The notes: generated by a model from the letters alone, not told the origin. Shown: positions 6,606 to 14,342, counted from the stretch's first letter. The stretch: DNA of 23,564 nucleotides from Actinomycetota bacterium (GCA_005779345.1 SXJQ01000050.1:1-23564); one strand, 5' to 3'. A program made the numbers and translations.

Positions 6606-8404
6606 GATGGTTCCCGTACGTCGTCGACCTCGGCGCGCGCGAGGACCGCTCGGTACTGCTCGCTCGTGACGAGCAACTCGTCGTGGGTCCCGTCGGCGAT
6701 CACGCGGCCCCCATCGAGGAGCACGACCCGATCGGCGAGTGCGATCGTCGCCGGTCGGTGCGCGATCACGAGGGTCGTGCGGCCATGCATGACCTCCGCC
6801 AGCGCAGCGCGGATCTCGTGCTCCTTGCTCGGATCGACCGACGATGTCGCATCGTCGAGGATGAGCACCCGCGGGTCGGCGAGTACCGCCCGGGCGATGG
6901 CGAGCCGCTGTCGCTGACCGCCCGACAGCGTGTAGCCGTGTTGGCCGACGAGCGTCTCGTAGCCGTCGGGCAGCGCGCTCACGAACTCGTCGGCACCTGC
7001 GAGCCGCGCCGCCGTTCGGACCGCGTCGATGGGTGCATCGGGGTCGGCGAACGCCACGTTCGCACGCACCGACTCGCTGAACAGGAATGTGTCCTCGAAC
7101 ACGAGCCCGATCGAACGCCGGAGGTCGTGCAGGCGCACATCGCGCACGTCGACACCGTCGATCAGCACGCGACCCTCGTCGACGTCGTAGAAACGCGGGA
7201 CGAGGCGCGCGACGGTGGTCTTGCCCGAGGCCGTCGCGCCGACGAGCGCCACCGCCTCGCCGCCGCGGATGACGAGGTCGAGACCGTCGAGTACGGGTCG
7301 GCCGCCGCCGTACGCGAATCGCACACCTTCGAACCGCACCTCGCCGGGTCCGTCGGGGAGCGCACGCGCGCCCGGGCGATCGGCGATCACCGGTTCGGTC
7401 GCGAGTACCTCGTGGATCCGCCCCGCCGAGGCGATCGCGCGGGGAATCTGCCCGAGCAGCATCCCGAGCATGCGGAGCGGCCAGATCAACATGAGCACGT
7501 AGAAGTTCGCGGCGATGACGTCGCCGATGCTGAGCGCCCCGTCGAGCACCTGGTGTCCGCCGTACCAGAGGATCCCGACGAGCCCGAGCGTCGGCAGGAG
7601 GTCGATGAGCGGCAGGAACCACGCCCGGAGGTACGCGGCATCGAGCGATCGGCGGTAGACCGCGTCGGCTTCGACATCGAGGCGTTCGAGCTGACGGCGC
7701 TCCGCGCCGAATCCCTTCACGACTCGAATCCCGGTGATGCTCTCCTCGACGACTCCCGAGAGCTCCGCGAGCTTCTCCTGCTGTGCGAGTCCGATCGGGA
7801 ACATGCGGTGCGAGAACCGTGTCGCCGCGATCTGCAGCATCGGCAGGGTGACCAACGCGAACATCGCGAGCAGCGGGTCGCGCAGCACGAGCACGACGGC
7901 GACTGCGATCATCGTGAGCGTCGACGCGATCGTGAGCGGGATGAGCAGCACGACGTTTTGGACCTGGGCGATGTCGCTGTTCGCGCGGGCCATCAGTTGG
8001 CCGGTCTGCGCGTGGTCGTGGAACGCGAAGTGGAGCTGTTGCAGGTGTGCGACGAGGCGCATGCGCAGGTCGGTCTCGACGCGGAGCGCGAGGCGGAACG
8101 CCGCGAACCGCCGAACGCCCGTGAATGCTGCCTGGATCGCACCGAGCGCGAGCAGCGCCCCGACCCAGAACCCGAGTCGGCTGTCGGTCGTGGCCTCGAC
8201 CCCGTCGTCGACGGCCTTGCCGATGGCGAGCGGGACCGTCACGCGCGCCGCCGTCCAGCCGAGGCCGGCGAGAATCCCGAACACGACCCACGAGCGGTGC
8301 GGCGCGACCGCGGCCCGCATCAGCCGCCATCCCGCGCGCCGTTGTTCGGAGGTCAGGCCCTCGGAGGGCGGGCCCTCGGAGGTGAGGCTTGGATCGTCGG
8401 GCAC
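6602..8404 (-). CDS. ABC exporter half-transporter with degenerate ATPase site (fused permease-ATPase)
   Basis: A 600-residue ABC exporter subunit. Residues 1-330 hold six transmembrane helices, including the coupling-helix region FHDHAQTGQLMARANSDI. The ATPase domain has Walker A GATASGKT (389-396), a Q-loop position occupied by Glu437 (VFEDTFLF), consensus LSGGQ (493-497), Walker B ending D517-D518 where the second Asp replaces the catalytic Glu, and His549. Loss of the catalytic Glu with an intact LSGGQ is the signature of the non-catalytic partner in heterodimeric exporters such as TM287/288. Its LSGGQ would complete the active site of the neighbouring subunit. The pair exports an unknown, probably hydrophobic, compound. 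The start is GTG at 8404; a TAGATT box at 8435-8440 may be the promoter. It overlaps the next ABC gene by four bases. Confidence 0.9.
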   Translation of the reverse strand: MPDDPSLTSEGPPSEGLTSEQRRAGWRLMRAAVAPHRSWVVFGILAGLGWTAARVTVPLAIGKAVDDGVEATTDSRLGFWVGALLALGAIQAAFTGVRRFAAFRLALRVETDLRMRLVAHLQQLHFAFHDHAQTGQLMARANSDIAQVQNVVLLIPLTIASTLTMIAVAVVLVLRDPLLAMFALVTLPMLQIAATRFSHRMFPIGLAQQEKLAELSGVVEESITGIRVVKGFGAERRQLERLDVEADAVYRRSLDAAYLRAWFLPLIDLLPTLGLVGILWYGGHQVLDGALSIGDVIAANFYVLMLIWPLRMLGMLLGQIPRAIASAGRIHEVLATEPVIADRPGARALPDGPGEVRFEGVRFAYGGGRPVLDGLDLVIRGGEAVALVGATASGKTTVARLVPRFYDVDEGRVLIDGVDVRDVRLHDLRRSIGLVFEDTFLFSESVRANVAFADPDAPIDAVRTAARLAGADEFVSALPDGYETLVGQHGYTLSGGQRQRLAIARAVLADPRVLILDDATSSVDPSKEHEIRAALAEVMHGRTTLVIAHRPATIALADRVVLLDGGRVIADGTHDELLVTSEQYRAVLARAEVDDVREPS

Positions 8405-8434
8405 GGGGCGCTTCCGGGTCGCAGGTGGCCGCGC

Positions 8435-8440
8435 AATCTA
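8435..8440 (-). promoter_or_regulatory. -10-like box TAGATT for the ABC exporter pair
   Basis: TAGATT on the minus strand would start transcription about 24 bases before the GTG at 8404, leaving a short leader with a GGAAG ribosome binding site. It lies in the 58-base gap after the SDR-like gene. The ABC genes could also be read through from that gene. Confidence 0.35.
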
Positions 8441-8462
8441 CCAACCGACCGAAGGTGCCCCA

Positions 8463-8747
8463 TCAGGCGTTTCGTTCGGCGCCACCGTCGAGGTCGACGA
8501 ACAACTCGCCGACGAGTTCGGCGAGCGCGGACCGTTCGGCCGCGTCGCGCGGGTCGCCGACGAACACGGCGCAGCGAGCGTCGACGGCGAACAACGATGC
8601 CGCGAGGTCGCCCAACGCTCCCGCGTCGTCGCCGACGAGCACGACCGCCGCGCCCGCGTCGACGCAGGAGCGAGCCAACACCGCGCCCGACTCGCCGTCG
8701 GCATCGGCGACGATCACGACCCGACCCCGGAGCACGGACTTCGGCAC
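8463..8747 (-). CDS. Small truncated SDR-like Rossmann protein
   Basis: A 94-residue protein resembling only the N-terminal Rossmann half of a short-chain dehydrogenase: a beta strand RVVIVADADGESGAVLA, where the usual TGxxxGxG dinucleotide loop has become ADADGESG, then VVLVGDDAGALGDLAASL. The Ser-Tyr-Lys catalytic half of an SDR (normally about 250 residues) is missing, so dehydrogenase activity is not expected. It may be a degraded gene or a small nucleotide-binding or regulatory protein. The GTG start at 8747 has TAGCGT seven bases upstream, consistent with a leaderless transcript. It is divergent from the MFS gene with only 23 bases between start codons, and codirectional with the ABC pair 58 bases downstream. 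Confidence 0.6.
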   Translation of the reverse strand: MPKSVLRGRVVIVADADGESGAVLARSCVDAGAAVVLVGDDAGALGDLAASLFAVDARCAVFVGDPRDAAERSALAELVGELFVDLDGGAERNA

Positions 8748-8754
8748 GCGGCCG

Positions 8755-8760
8755 ACGCTA
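8755..8760 (-). promoter_or_regulatory. -10-like box TAGCGT for the SDR-like gene
   Basis: Minus-strand TAGCGT seven bases before the GTG at 8747. Its TA is shared, in reverse, with the opposing box of the MFS gene. Confidence 0.5.
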
Positions 8761-8764
8761 GCTT
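8759..8764 (+). promoter_or_regulatory. -10-like box TAGCTT for the MFS gene
   Basis: Plus-strand TAGCTT six bases before the GTG at 8771. Bases 8759-8760 are common to the box on the other strand, so polymerase could occupy only one of the two promoters at a time. Confidence 0.5.
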
Positions 8765-8770
8765 CGGGCC

Positions 8771-9958
8771 GTGCCGAGCACCCCGACGGGTCCGACCCGG
8801 CCGATCATCACCGCTCGGGCGATCCGCGGTCTCGCCGACGGCTTCGTCAGCGTCCTGCTCGCGCAGTACCTCACGCACCTCGGCTTCGACGGACTCCAGG
8901 TGGGAGCGATCGTCACGGGCACGTTGCTCGGATCCGCGGCGCTCACGCTCTACACCGGATTGCGCTGGGGGCACCTCGACCCGCGTCGCATCCTCGTCGG
9001 CGCCTGCGTACTCATGGCCGCGACCGGGCTCGGGTTCGCGACCGTCACACGCTTCTGGCCGCTGCTCGCGGTCGCCGTGCTCGGAACGCTCAACCCGTCG
9101 GCCGGCGACGTGAGCGTCTTCCTCCCCGTGGAGCAAGCCGCGATCGCGGATCGCACCGACGAACGGACGCGACCCCACCGCTTCGCGATCTACAACCTCG
9201 CGGGTGGATTCGGCGCGGCCGCGGGCGCGTTGCTGAGCCCGCTCCCCCAGTGGCTCGCCCGCCGCAACGACTGGGACATCGCGACGAGCGAACGCCTCGC
9301 GTTCGGCGCGTACGTGCTCGTCGCGATCGTCGCCGCGTTCGTCTACCGACACCTCGCACCGGCGACCCATGTACGACCGACCCGCCCACGGCCCCTCCGC
9401 GAGTCGCGCTCGATCGTGCTGCGCCTCGCGGCCTTGTTCTCACTCGACGCCGCGTCGGGTGGGTTCGTGATCCAGGCCATCCTCGTGCTCTACCTCGCAC
9501 GGCGCTTCGACCTCGACCCGACGGCGATGGGATTCACCCTCGCGGCGACGAGCCTCCTCGCGTCGTTCTCGCAGCTCATCGCCGCTCGACTCGCGGTCCG
9601 GATCGGCCTGGTACGGACGATGGTGTTCACCCACCTCCCGGCGAACGCCTTTCTCGTTCTCGCCGGGGTCGCGCCGACCGCGCCGCTCGCGATCACCTGC
9701 CTCTTGTTGCGCGCCTCGATGCAGTCGATGGACATCCCCGCGCGCCAAGCGTTGGTGATGCGGCTCGTCCCGCCGGAAGAGCGCGCTGCTGCGGCCAGCG
9801 TCACGAACGTGCCGCGGAGTCTCGCCTCGGCGACCACGCCCGCCCTCGCCGGGTTCCTTCTCGACCGCAGCACGTACGGCTGGCCGCTCGTGATCGGCGG
9901 GCTCGGCAAGATCGCCTACGACCTGCTCCTGCTGCGAGCGCCGCTCGATCGCGACTGA
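8771..9958 (+). CDS. Major facilitator superfamily transporter
   Basis: A 395-residue integral membrane protein with about twelve hydrophobic segments in two six-helix halves, separated by a basic, proline-rich cytosolic loop (around residues 195-215). Typical MFS traits are the conserved start (RGLADGFVSVLLAQYL), the helix-3 region LDPRRILVGACVLMAATGLG, and the second-half motif MGFTLAATSLLASFSQLIAARLA. The LVPPEERAAAASVTNVPRSL segment resembles drug or metabolite exporters of this superfamily. The substrate is not predictable. The GTG at 8771 is chosen because the -10-like TAGCTT precedes it by six bases and the N-terminal helix follows directly. It converges with the FtsH-like gene across nine bases. 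Confidence 0.88.
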   Translation: MPSTPTGPTRPIITARAIRGLADGFVSVLLAQYLTHLGFDGLQVGAIVTGTLLGSAALTLYTGLRWGHLDPRRILVGACVLMAATGLGFATVTRFWPLLAVAVLGTLNPSAGDVSVFLPVEQAAIADRTDERTRPHRFAIYNLAGGFGAAAGALLSPLPQWLARRNDWDIATSERLAFGAYVLVAIVAAFVYRHLAPATHVRPTRPRPLRESRSIVLRLAALFSLDAASGGFVIQAILVLYLARRFDLDPTAMGFTLAATSLLASFSQLIAARLAVRIGLVRTMVFTHLPANAFLVLAGVAPTAPLAITCLLLRASMQSMDIPARQALVMRLVPPEERAAAASVTNVPRSLASATTPALAGFLLDRSTYGWPLVIGGLGKIAYDLLLLRAPLDRD

Positions 9959-9967
9959 CGAGTTCGC

Positions 9968-11875
9968 TCAGGCGAAATCGAGTGACGCTTCGGCGTCGCG
10001 CAGCACGTCGAGGATCTCGTCGCCGACGAGTTCGTCGCGCTCGAGCAATGCATCGCGGAGCGCCCCGACGAGATGGCGGTTCGCGTCGAGCAGCGTCCGG
10101 ACCTCTTGCTTCTGTTGATCGAGGATCCGTTCGACCGACCGACGGGCGTCGTCGTTCGCCAAGACCTTGCCGACGATACCGGTGGCGATCGGGCCGCTCT
10201 CGATCGCGTCGAAGCTCACGAGCGAACCGGCCATCCCGAACGAACCGACCATCTGCGCCGCGACCCGCGTCGCGTGCGCGAGGTCGCTCGACGGACCGGT
10301 ACCCGACTCGCCGAAGAACAGCTCCTCGGCGGTCATCCCACCGAACGCGATCTGGATCGCGCACAGCAGCTCGGACCGCGTGCGCGTCCATCGCTCCTCG
10401 GTGTCGGAATGGGCCAGGAGCCCGAGCGCGTCGCGGCGCTTGATCACCGAGAGCACCTCGAGCTTCCGCGTGTCGCCGCTCTGGAGGTACGCGACGACCG
10501 CATGGCCGGCCTCGTGGGTCGCGATGGTGAGCTTTTCGCCCTCGGTGTACTCGACCGGTTGTTTCAGACCGATCTCTTCGGTCATCTTCGCCTGCTGCAC
10601 GTCGGCCCAGCTCATCGCCTCGCGGCGTTCGCGCAGCGACCACACGAGGGCCTCGTCGAACAGGTGCTCGATCATCACCGGCGTGTAGCCGAACATCATC
10701 GCCGCGAGCTGTTCGCGCCGGTCCTCACGGTCGAGTTCCGCGGAGTGCGCCTTCTTGGCGAGGTAGTAGTCGATGATCTCGCGCCGACCCGACCGGTTCG
10801 GCAGATCGAAGTGGATCGACCGGTCGAAGCGCCCCGGCCGCAACAAGGCGGGGTCGAGGTCGGCCGCCCGGTTCGTCGCGCCGATGACCAAGATGTTCGG
10901 TGATGGCGCGAGGCGCTTCTGCACCTGGCGGTGCGGCGGCAAGAAGCGGTTGACCGCATCGATCGAGGAACCCTTGATCTTCGACCGCCAGGTCTGCGCG
11001 TCGAACGACTGGAGTTGCACGAGCAGCTCGTTGACGACGCCGCTCACGCCTTCGCTCGACGTGTTGCGCTCGATGCCGCGCGCCTCGGCGGCACCATCGG
11101 GCATCGCGGACGAACGCATGCCGGAGCGGGCAGCGGCGATCGCGTCGAACTCTTCGATGAAGCCGATCGCGCCGCCCTCCTCGGTCGCCGCGCGTCGGAG
11201 GTCCTTGAAGAACGAACGGATCTTGCGGTTCGTCTGGCCGTAGTACATCGACTGGAACGCCGAGGCCGACACGAAGAGGAACGGCACGCGCGCTTCGCGG
11301 GCCATCGCTTTGGCCATGTAGGTCTTGCCCGTGCCGGGCGGTCCCTCGAAGAGAATCGCCTTGCGCGGGCTCCCACCCATCTGCTCACGGAAGGTCTTGT
11401 ACGCGAGGAACAGGTTGAGGCTCTTGACGACCTCGTCCTTCACCACGCCGAGACCGACCACGTCGTCGAAGCCGATGCCGATCTCGCTCGGTTGATAGCG
11501 CACGTGCGGCGACTTGCCGGCGAGCATGAGCGGCAGCACGACGCCGGCCGCGACGACCGTCACGAGCACGATCGCCGGGGTCAGTTGCTGCTGGTTCTCC
11601 GTGTAATGGAACTCGAACGGGAACATCGGGCGACCGGTGAGGACGCGATACCAGAGCCAGACCGCGATCGGGAGCAGCCACAACCCGACCTTCAGGATCC
11701 GGCGCCGCCTCGTGCGCTCACGATGGCGCGAGACGTCGACATCGCCGCGGAGCAAGGAGGTCGCACCGATGTCGGCGAGCGCGACGGAGCCGTCGAGCGC
11801 CGAATCGAACGTCGAGTTCGTCGCGCGTTCCACTCGATTCGGGCCCACTGGCGCGGGCACCTCCCATTCCGACAT
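9968..11875 (-). CDS. Divergent FtsH-like membrane AAA+ zinc metalloprotease
   Basis: A 635-residue protein with FtsH architecture. It has a cytosolic N-terminus of about 60 residues, two transmembrane helices (about 60-79 and 98-118) with only a short loop between them, an AAA+ domain and an M41 peptidase domain. Walker A is GPPGTGKT (178-185). The pore motif is YYG instead of FVG (211-213). Walker B reads GFIEEFD, with Glu241 in the usual Asp position and Glu242 kept. The second-region-of-homology block GATNRAADLDPALLRPGRFDR is intact. The zinc motif is HEAGH (454-458) with a third ligand Asp531. An insertion of roughly 40 residues separates Walker B from the SRH. It should extract and degrade membrane proteins, but lacks the external domain of classical FtsH. 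The frame stays open upstream, but family-like sequence begins near the ATG at 11875, and longer starts would overlap the divergent gene. Confidence 0.87.
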   Translation of the reverse strand: MSEWEVPAPVGPNRVERATNSTFDSALDGSVALADIGATSLLRGDVDVSRHRERTRRRRILKVGLWLLPIAVWLWYRVLTGRPMFPFEFHYTENQQQLTPAIVLVTVVAAGVVLPLMLAGKSPHVRYQPSEIGIGFDDVVGLGVVKDEVVKSLNLFLAYKTFREQMGGSPRKAILFEGPPGTGKTYMAKAMAREARVPFLFVSASAFQSMYYGQTNRKIRSFFKDLRRAATEEGGAIGFIEEFDAIAAARSGMRSSAMPDGAAEARGIERNTSSEGVSGVVNELLVQLQSFDAQTWRSKIKGSSIDAVNRFLPPHRQVQKRLAPSPNILVIGATNRAADLDPALLRPGRFDRSIHFDLPNRSGRREIIDYYLAKKAHSAELDREDRREQLAAMMFGYTPVMIEHLFDEALVWSLRERREAMSWADVQQAKMTEEIGLKQPVEYTEGEKLTIATHEAGHAVVAYLQSGDTRKLEVLSVIKRRDALGLLAHSDTEERWTRTRSELLCAIQIAFGGMTAEELFFGESGTGPSSDLAHATRVAAQMVGSFGMAGSLVSFDAIESGPIATGIVGKVLANDDARRSVERILDQQKQEVRTLLDANRHLVGALRDALLERDELVGDEILDVLRDAEASLDFA

Positions 11876-11935
11876 CAGAGTCGTTTCGGCGTCCGCGACG
11901 CCGGACTGGAGCCGGAAACCGCCGAACGGCCCCGG

Positions 11936-11941
11936 TAGCGT
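11936..11941 (+). promoter_or_regulatory. -10-like box TAGCGT for the small membrane protein
   Basis: TAGCGT seven bases before the ATG at 11949, consistent with leaderless transcription. Confidence 0.5.
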
Positions 11942-11948
11942 CCGGCCG

Positions 11949-12359
11949 ATGACCGCGTCCGAATCCGACCTCGCCCGCCTGCGGTTCACCCAGGGCGTCG
12001 TCGCGGTGCTCGTGATCGGCGGGTTCGTCTTCCGGGCGGTGTGGATCAACCCGGTCGTGGCGACCGTCGTCGGGGTCGGCCTCCTGCTCGGGCCCCAGGC
12101 CGATCTGATGGGCGTGCCGTTCGACCGGTGGATCGCGAGCCGAGTTCGTACCTCGGGTGAGACGATCCCGGCGGCCCGCGCCCACCTCGTCGCGGTCACG
12201 ACCATCGCGGGCCTCGCCGCCGCGACGCTCCTGTGGGCAGCGGGACTCGTCGGCGTCGCCTGGTTCGCAGCGCTCCTCACCGCAGGGTCGGCGGCGCTGT
12301 TCGCCACGACCGAGATCGTCGCCGCCCTCGCGTTCGGCGCGCTCCGACGGCGCGGCTGA
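11949..12359 (+). CDS. Small four-helix membrane protein (DUF4395-like)
   Basis: A 136-residue protein with four predicted transmembrane helices (about residues 15-32, 34-50, 80-100 and 105-130). The opening RFTQGVVAVLVIGGFVF, the GPQADLMGVPF segment and the loop of charged residues in the middle resemble DUF4395 proteins, which are of unknown function. The similarity is recalled rather than computed. The ATG is supported by TAGCGT seven bases upstream. It is divergent from the FtsH-like protease (73 bases between starts), so shared regulation or a substrate/partner relation is possible but unproven. It converges with the flavin reductase gene with five bases between stop codons. Confidence 0.72.
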   Translation: MTASESDLARLRFTQGVVAVLVIGGFVFRAVWINPVVATVVGVGLLLGPQADLMGVPFDRWIASRVRTSGETIPAARAHLVAVTTIAGLAAATLLWAAGLVGVAWFAALLTAGSAALFATTEIVAALAFGALRRRG

Positions 12360-12364
12360 CGCGG

Positions 12365-12856
12365 CTACTGGTCGAAGCGCCCGTACCCGCCGCGATAGAA
12401 GCAGAGCGGCTTGCCTTCGCGGTGGCCCAGCTCGACGACACGGCCGACGACGATCACGTGATCGCCGCCCGCGTGCACCGCCTCGGTCTCGCAGTCGACG
12501 TACGCGAGGGCGTCGTCGAGCACCGGAGCACCGGTCGATCCGGGATGCCAGGCCACCTGCGCGAAGCGATCGCCCGGCGACGCGAACACGCGGCAGGTCT
12601 GCTCGGCGTCTTCGGCAAGGAAGTTCACGCAGAACCGGTTCGCCGCCTCGATCCGCGGCCACGTGCTGCTCGAGGTCGCAACGCAGAACAGCACCAACGG
12701 CGGATCGAGCGAGACGCTCGTGAAGGAGTTCGCCGCCAGGCCGACGGGTTCGCCCTCATGGGTCGCGGTGATGACCGCGACCCCGGTCGCGAAGTGACCC
12801 ATGACCGTACGCATGGTGGCCGGGTCGGGTGAGAGCCCCGCGTGCAGTCCGCTCAT
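12365..12856 (-). CDS. Flavin reductase domain protein (HsaB/HpaC-like)
   Basis: A 163-residue single-domain NAD(P)H:flavin reductase of the split-barrel FMN-binding family. Hallmarks: MRTVMGHFATGVAVIT at residues 15-30, EPVGLAANSFTSVSLDPPLVLF for flavin binding, a conserved NRFCVNFLAEDAEQTCR region, and GDHVIVVGRV. It would supply free reduced FMN or FAD to a two-component monooxygenase; the HsaA-like protein at 2412-3569 is the only such oxygenase in the window. The ATG at 12856 overlaps the stop of the MBL gene in ATGA, indicating translational coupling. The gene ends with TAG, showing that TAG is a genuine stop here. Confidence 0.88.
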   Translation of the reverse strand: MSGLHAGLSPDPATMRTVMGHFATGVAVITATHEGEPVGLAANSFTSVSLDPPLVLFCVATSSSTWPRIEAANRFCVNFLAEDAEQTCRVFASPGDRFAQVAWHPGSTGAPVLDDALAYVDCETEAVHAGGDHVIVVGRVVELGHREGKPLCFYRGGYGRFDQ

Positions 12857-13734
12857 CGGACGCCGACCCGATCGAAGTCGAGCTTCATTCCCTCGGCCGC
12901 GGCGAGCACCGTGGGCCCGCCGAGCCGGTCCGACGCGTCGGAAGCGTCGAGCAGAATCCGGTCGATCACGTCGTCTCCATGCGTCGGGCAATGGTGGAAG
13001 AGCGCCAACCGGCGCGCCCCGGCTTCGCGCGCGACGCGCACCGCGAAGTCGAACGAGCAATGGCCCCAGTCTCGCTTCGCCCCGAACTCGGCCTGGGTGT
13101 GCTGGGCGTCGTGGATCACGAGGTCGGCACCGTCGCAGAGCGCGAGTACCTCGTCGACGATCGTCTCGTCGTGGCGCCCACCACAGCAACCGGGGCCGTG
13201 GTCGGAGACGTACGCGATCGCCACGCCGTGCCAGTCGACCCGGAAGCCGAGCGTCGGACCCACGTGCGGCACGATCCGGGCCGTGACGAGAGCGTCGCCG
13301 ACGATGATGCGCTCGTCGCAACCGACATCGTGGAACCGCACGGAACCATGGAGTTGGTCGAGCGTGATCGGGAAGAACGGTGGGCGCATCATCTGGCCGA
13401 ACACCTCACCGACCGAGCCGCCGACCTGGCCCGGCGCGTAGACATCGAGCGCGGACTGCGCGTGATGCAGCGGCGTGAAGAACGGCAGGCCCTGCACATG
13501 GTCCCAGTGCAGGTGCGTGAGCAGCGCGGTGGCCTGGAAGCCATCGGCCGCACCGCCGAGGAGTTCGCCGTAGGGGGTGAGTCCGGTGCCGAGGTCGAAG
13601 ATGATGGGGCGCTCGCCCGGCGCGGTGATCGACACACACGCCGAATGGCCCCCATAGCGGGCGTACTGCGGGCCGGCACACGGCGTCGAGCCGCGCACGC
13701 CATGGAATTCGACCCTGACGGTCCCCCCGGACAT
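12853..13734 (-). CDS. MBL-fold metal-dependent hydrolase (RNase Z-like)
   Basis: A 293-residue metallo-beta-lactamase-fold protein. It begins with the GVRGSTPCAG signature of the phosphodiesterase/RNase Z-like branch and a following YGGHSACVSI strand. The dinuclear metal site THLHWDH gives His74, His76, Asp78 and His79. Further likely ligands are in VPHVG, SDHGPG and HCSF. This branch includes class-II-like cyclic phosphodiesterases and uncharacterised hydrolases, so the substrate is open. The frame extends upstream to about 13791, but the ATG at 13734 is preferred: TAGGGT lies eight bases before it and the family N-terminus starts there. It is translationally coupled to the flavin reductase downstream and follows the MaoC gene after 64 bases. 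Confidence 0.85.
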   Translation of the reverse strand: MSGGTVRVEFHGVRGSTPCAGPQYARYGGHSACVSITAPGERPIIFDLGTGLTPYGELLGGAADGFQATALLTHLHWDHVQGLPFFTPLHHAQSALDVYAPGQVGGSVGEVFGQMMRPPFFPITLDQLHGSVRFHDVGCDERIIVGDALVTARIVPHVGPTLGFRVDWHGVAIAYVSDHGPGCCGGRHDETIVDEVLALCDGADLVIHDAQHTQAEFGAKRDWGHCSFDFAVRVAREAGARRLALFHHCPTHGDDVIDRILLDASDASDRLGGPTVLAAAEGMKLDFDRVGVR

Positions 13735-13742
13735 GGCGGGGA

Positions 13743-13748
13743 ACCCTA
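13743..13748 (-). promoter_or_regulatory. -10-like box TAGGGT for the MBL/flavin reductase operon
   Basis: Minus-strand TAGGGT eight bases before the ATG at 13734, predicting a leaderless or nearly leaderless transcript. Confidence 0.45.
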
Positions 13749-13798
13749 CAAGTCGCGCCCGGTGCCCGTCACGCGTCGTGCCCTCGGTCACGCCCCGG

Positions 13799-14293
13799 CT
13801 AGTACGGGCGTTGCCGAGCCTTCGCCGCCTCGCGCTTGGGGACCAACACCTTGCGCTTGAAGTAGCAGACCTCTTCGCCGCGCTGGTTGTACCCGAACGT
13901 CTCCACCGTGACCACGCCTCGATCGGGCTTGCTCGACGATTCCTTCTTCTCGAGGACGTTCGTCTCGGCGTAGATCGTGTCGCCGTGAAACGTCGGCCGC
14001 TTGTGCTGGAGGGTCTCGATCTCGAGGTTCGCGATCGCCAGGCCCGACACGTCGGCGACGCTCATGCCGAGCACGAGGGAGTACACGAGGTTGCCGACCA
14101 CGACGTTCTTGCCGAACTGGGTCTGCGTCTCCGCGTACCAGGCGTCGGTGTGGAGCGGGTGGTGGTTCATCGTGATCATGCAGAACAGGTGGTCGTCGTA
14201 CTCGGTGATCGTCTTGCCCGGCCAGTGCTTGTACGTGTCGCCGGGCTCGAAGTCCTCGAAGTAGCGGCCGAAGGGGCGCTCGTGAACGGTCAT
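13799..14293 (-). CDS. MaoC-family hydratase, mesaconyl-CoA hydratase type
   Basis: A 164-residue single hot-dog-fold enoyl-CoA-hydratase-like protein. The sequence FGRYFEDFEPGDTYKHWPG, TMNHHPLHTD, GMSVADVSG, HGDTIYAETNVLEKKES and FKRKVLVPKR closely follows, from memory, the MaoC protein encoded beside crotonyl-CoA reductase and a CitE-like lyase in Streptomyces ethylmalonyl-CoA clusters. There it is thought to hydrate mesaconyl-CoA to beta-methylmalyl-CoA. In the hydratase motif the usual catalytic Asp is Asn43, while His48 is kept. The enzymes before and after this step are encoded at 19323-20966 and 21027-21965. The ATG at 14293 has a CAGAAT box seven bases upstream. The pathway role is inferred from family and context. 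Confidence 0.8.
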   Translation of the reverse strand: MTVHERPFGRYFEDFEPGDTYKHWPGKTITEYDDHLFCMITMNHHPLHTDAWYAETQTQFGKNVVVGNLVYSLVLGMSVADVSGLAIANLEIETLQHKRPTFHGDTIYAETNVLEKKESSSKPDRGVVTVETFGYNQRGEEVCYFKRKVLVPKREAAKARQRPY

Positions 14294-14342
14294 GGTCGCG
14301 ATTCTGCCCGCCATCGGCAGCGGCGACTGAATCGGGCCGCGA

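Noticed and set aside
11876..12307. N-terminal extension of the FtsH-like protein
   Set aside because: The extra sequence lies opposite the conserved small membrane protein, has no FtsH similarity and would remove its promoter box as an intergenic element.
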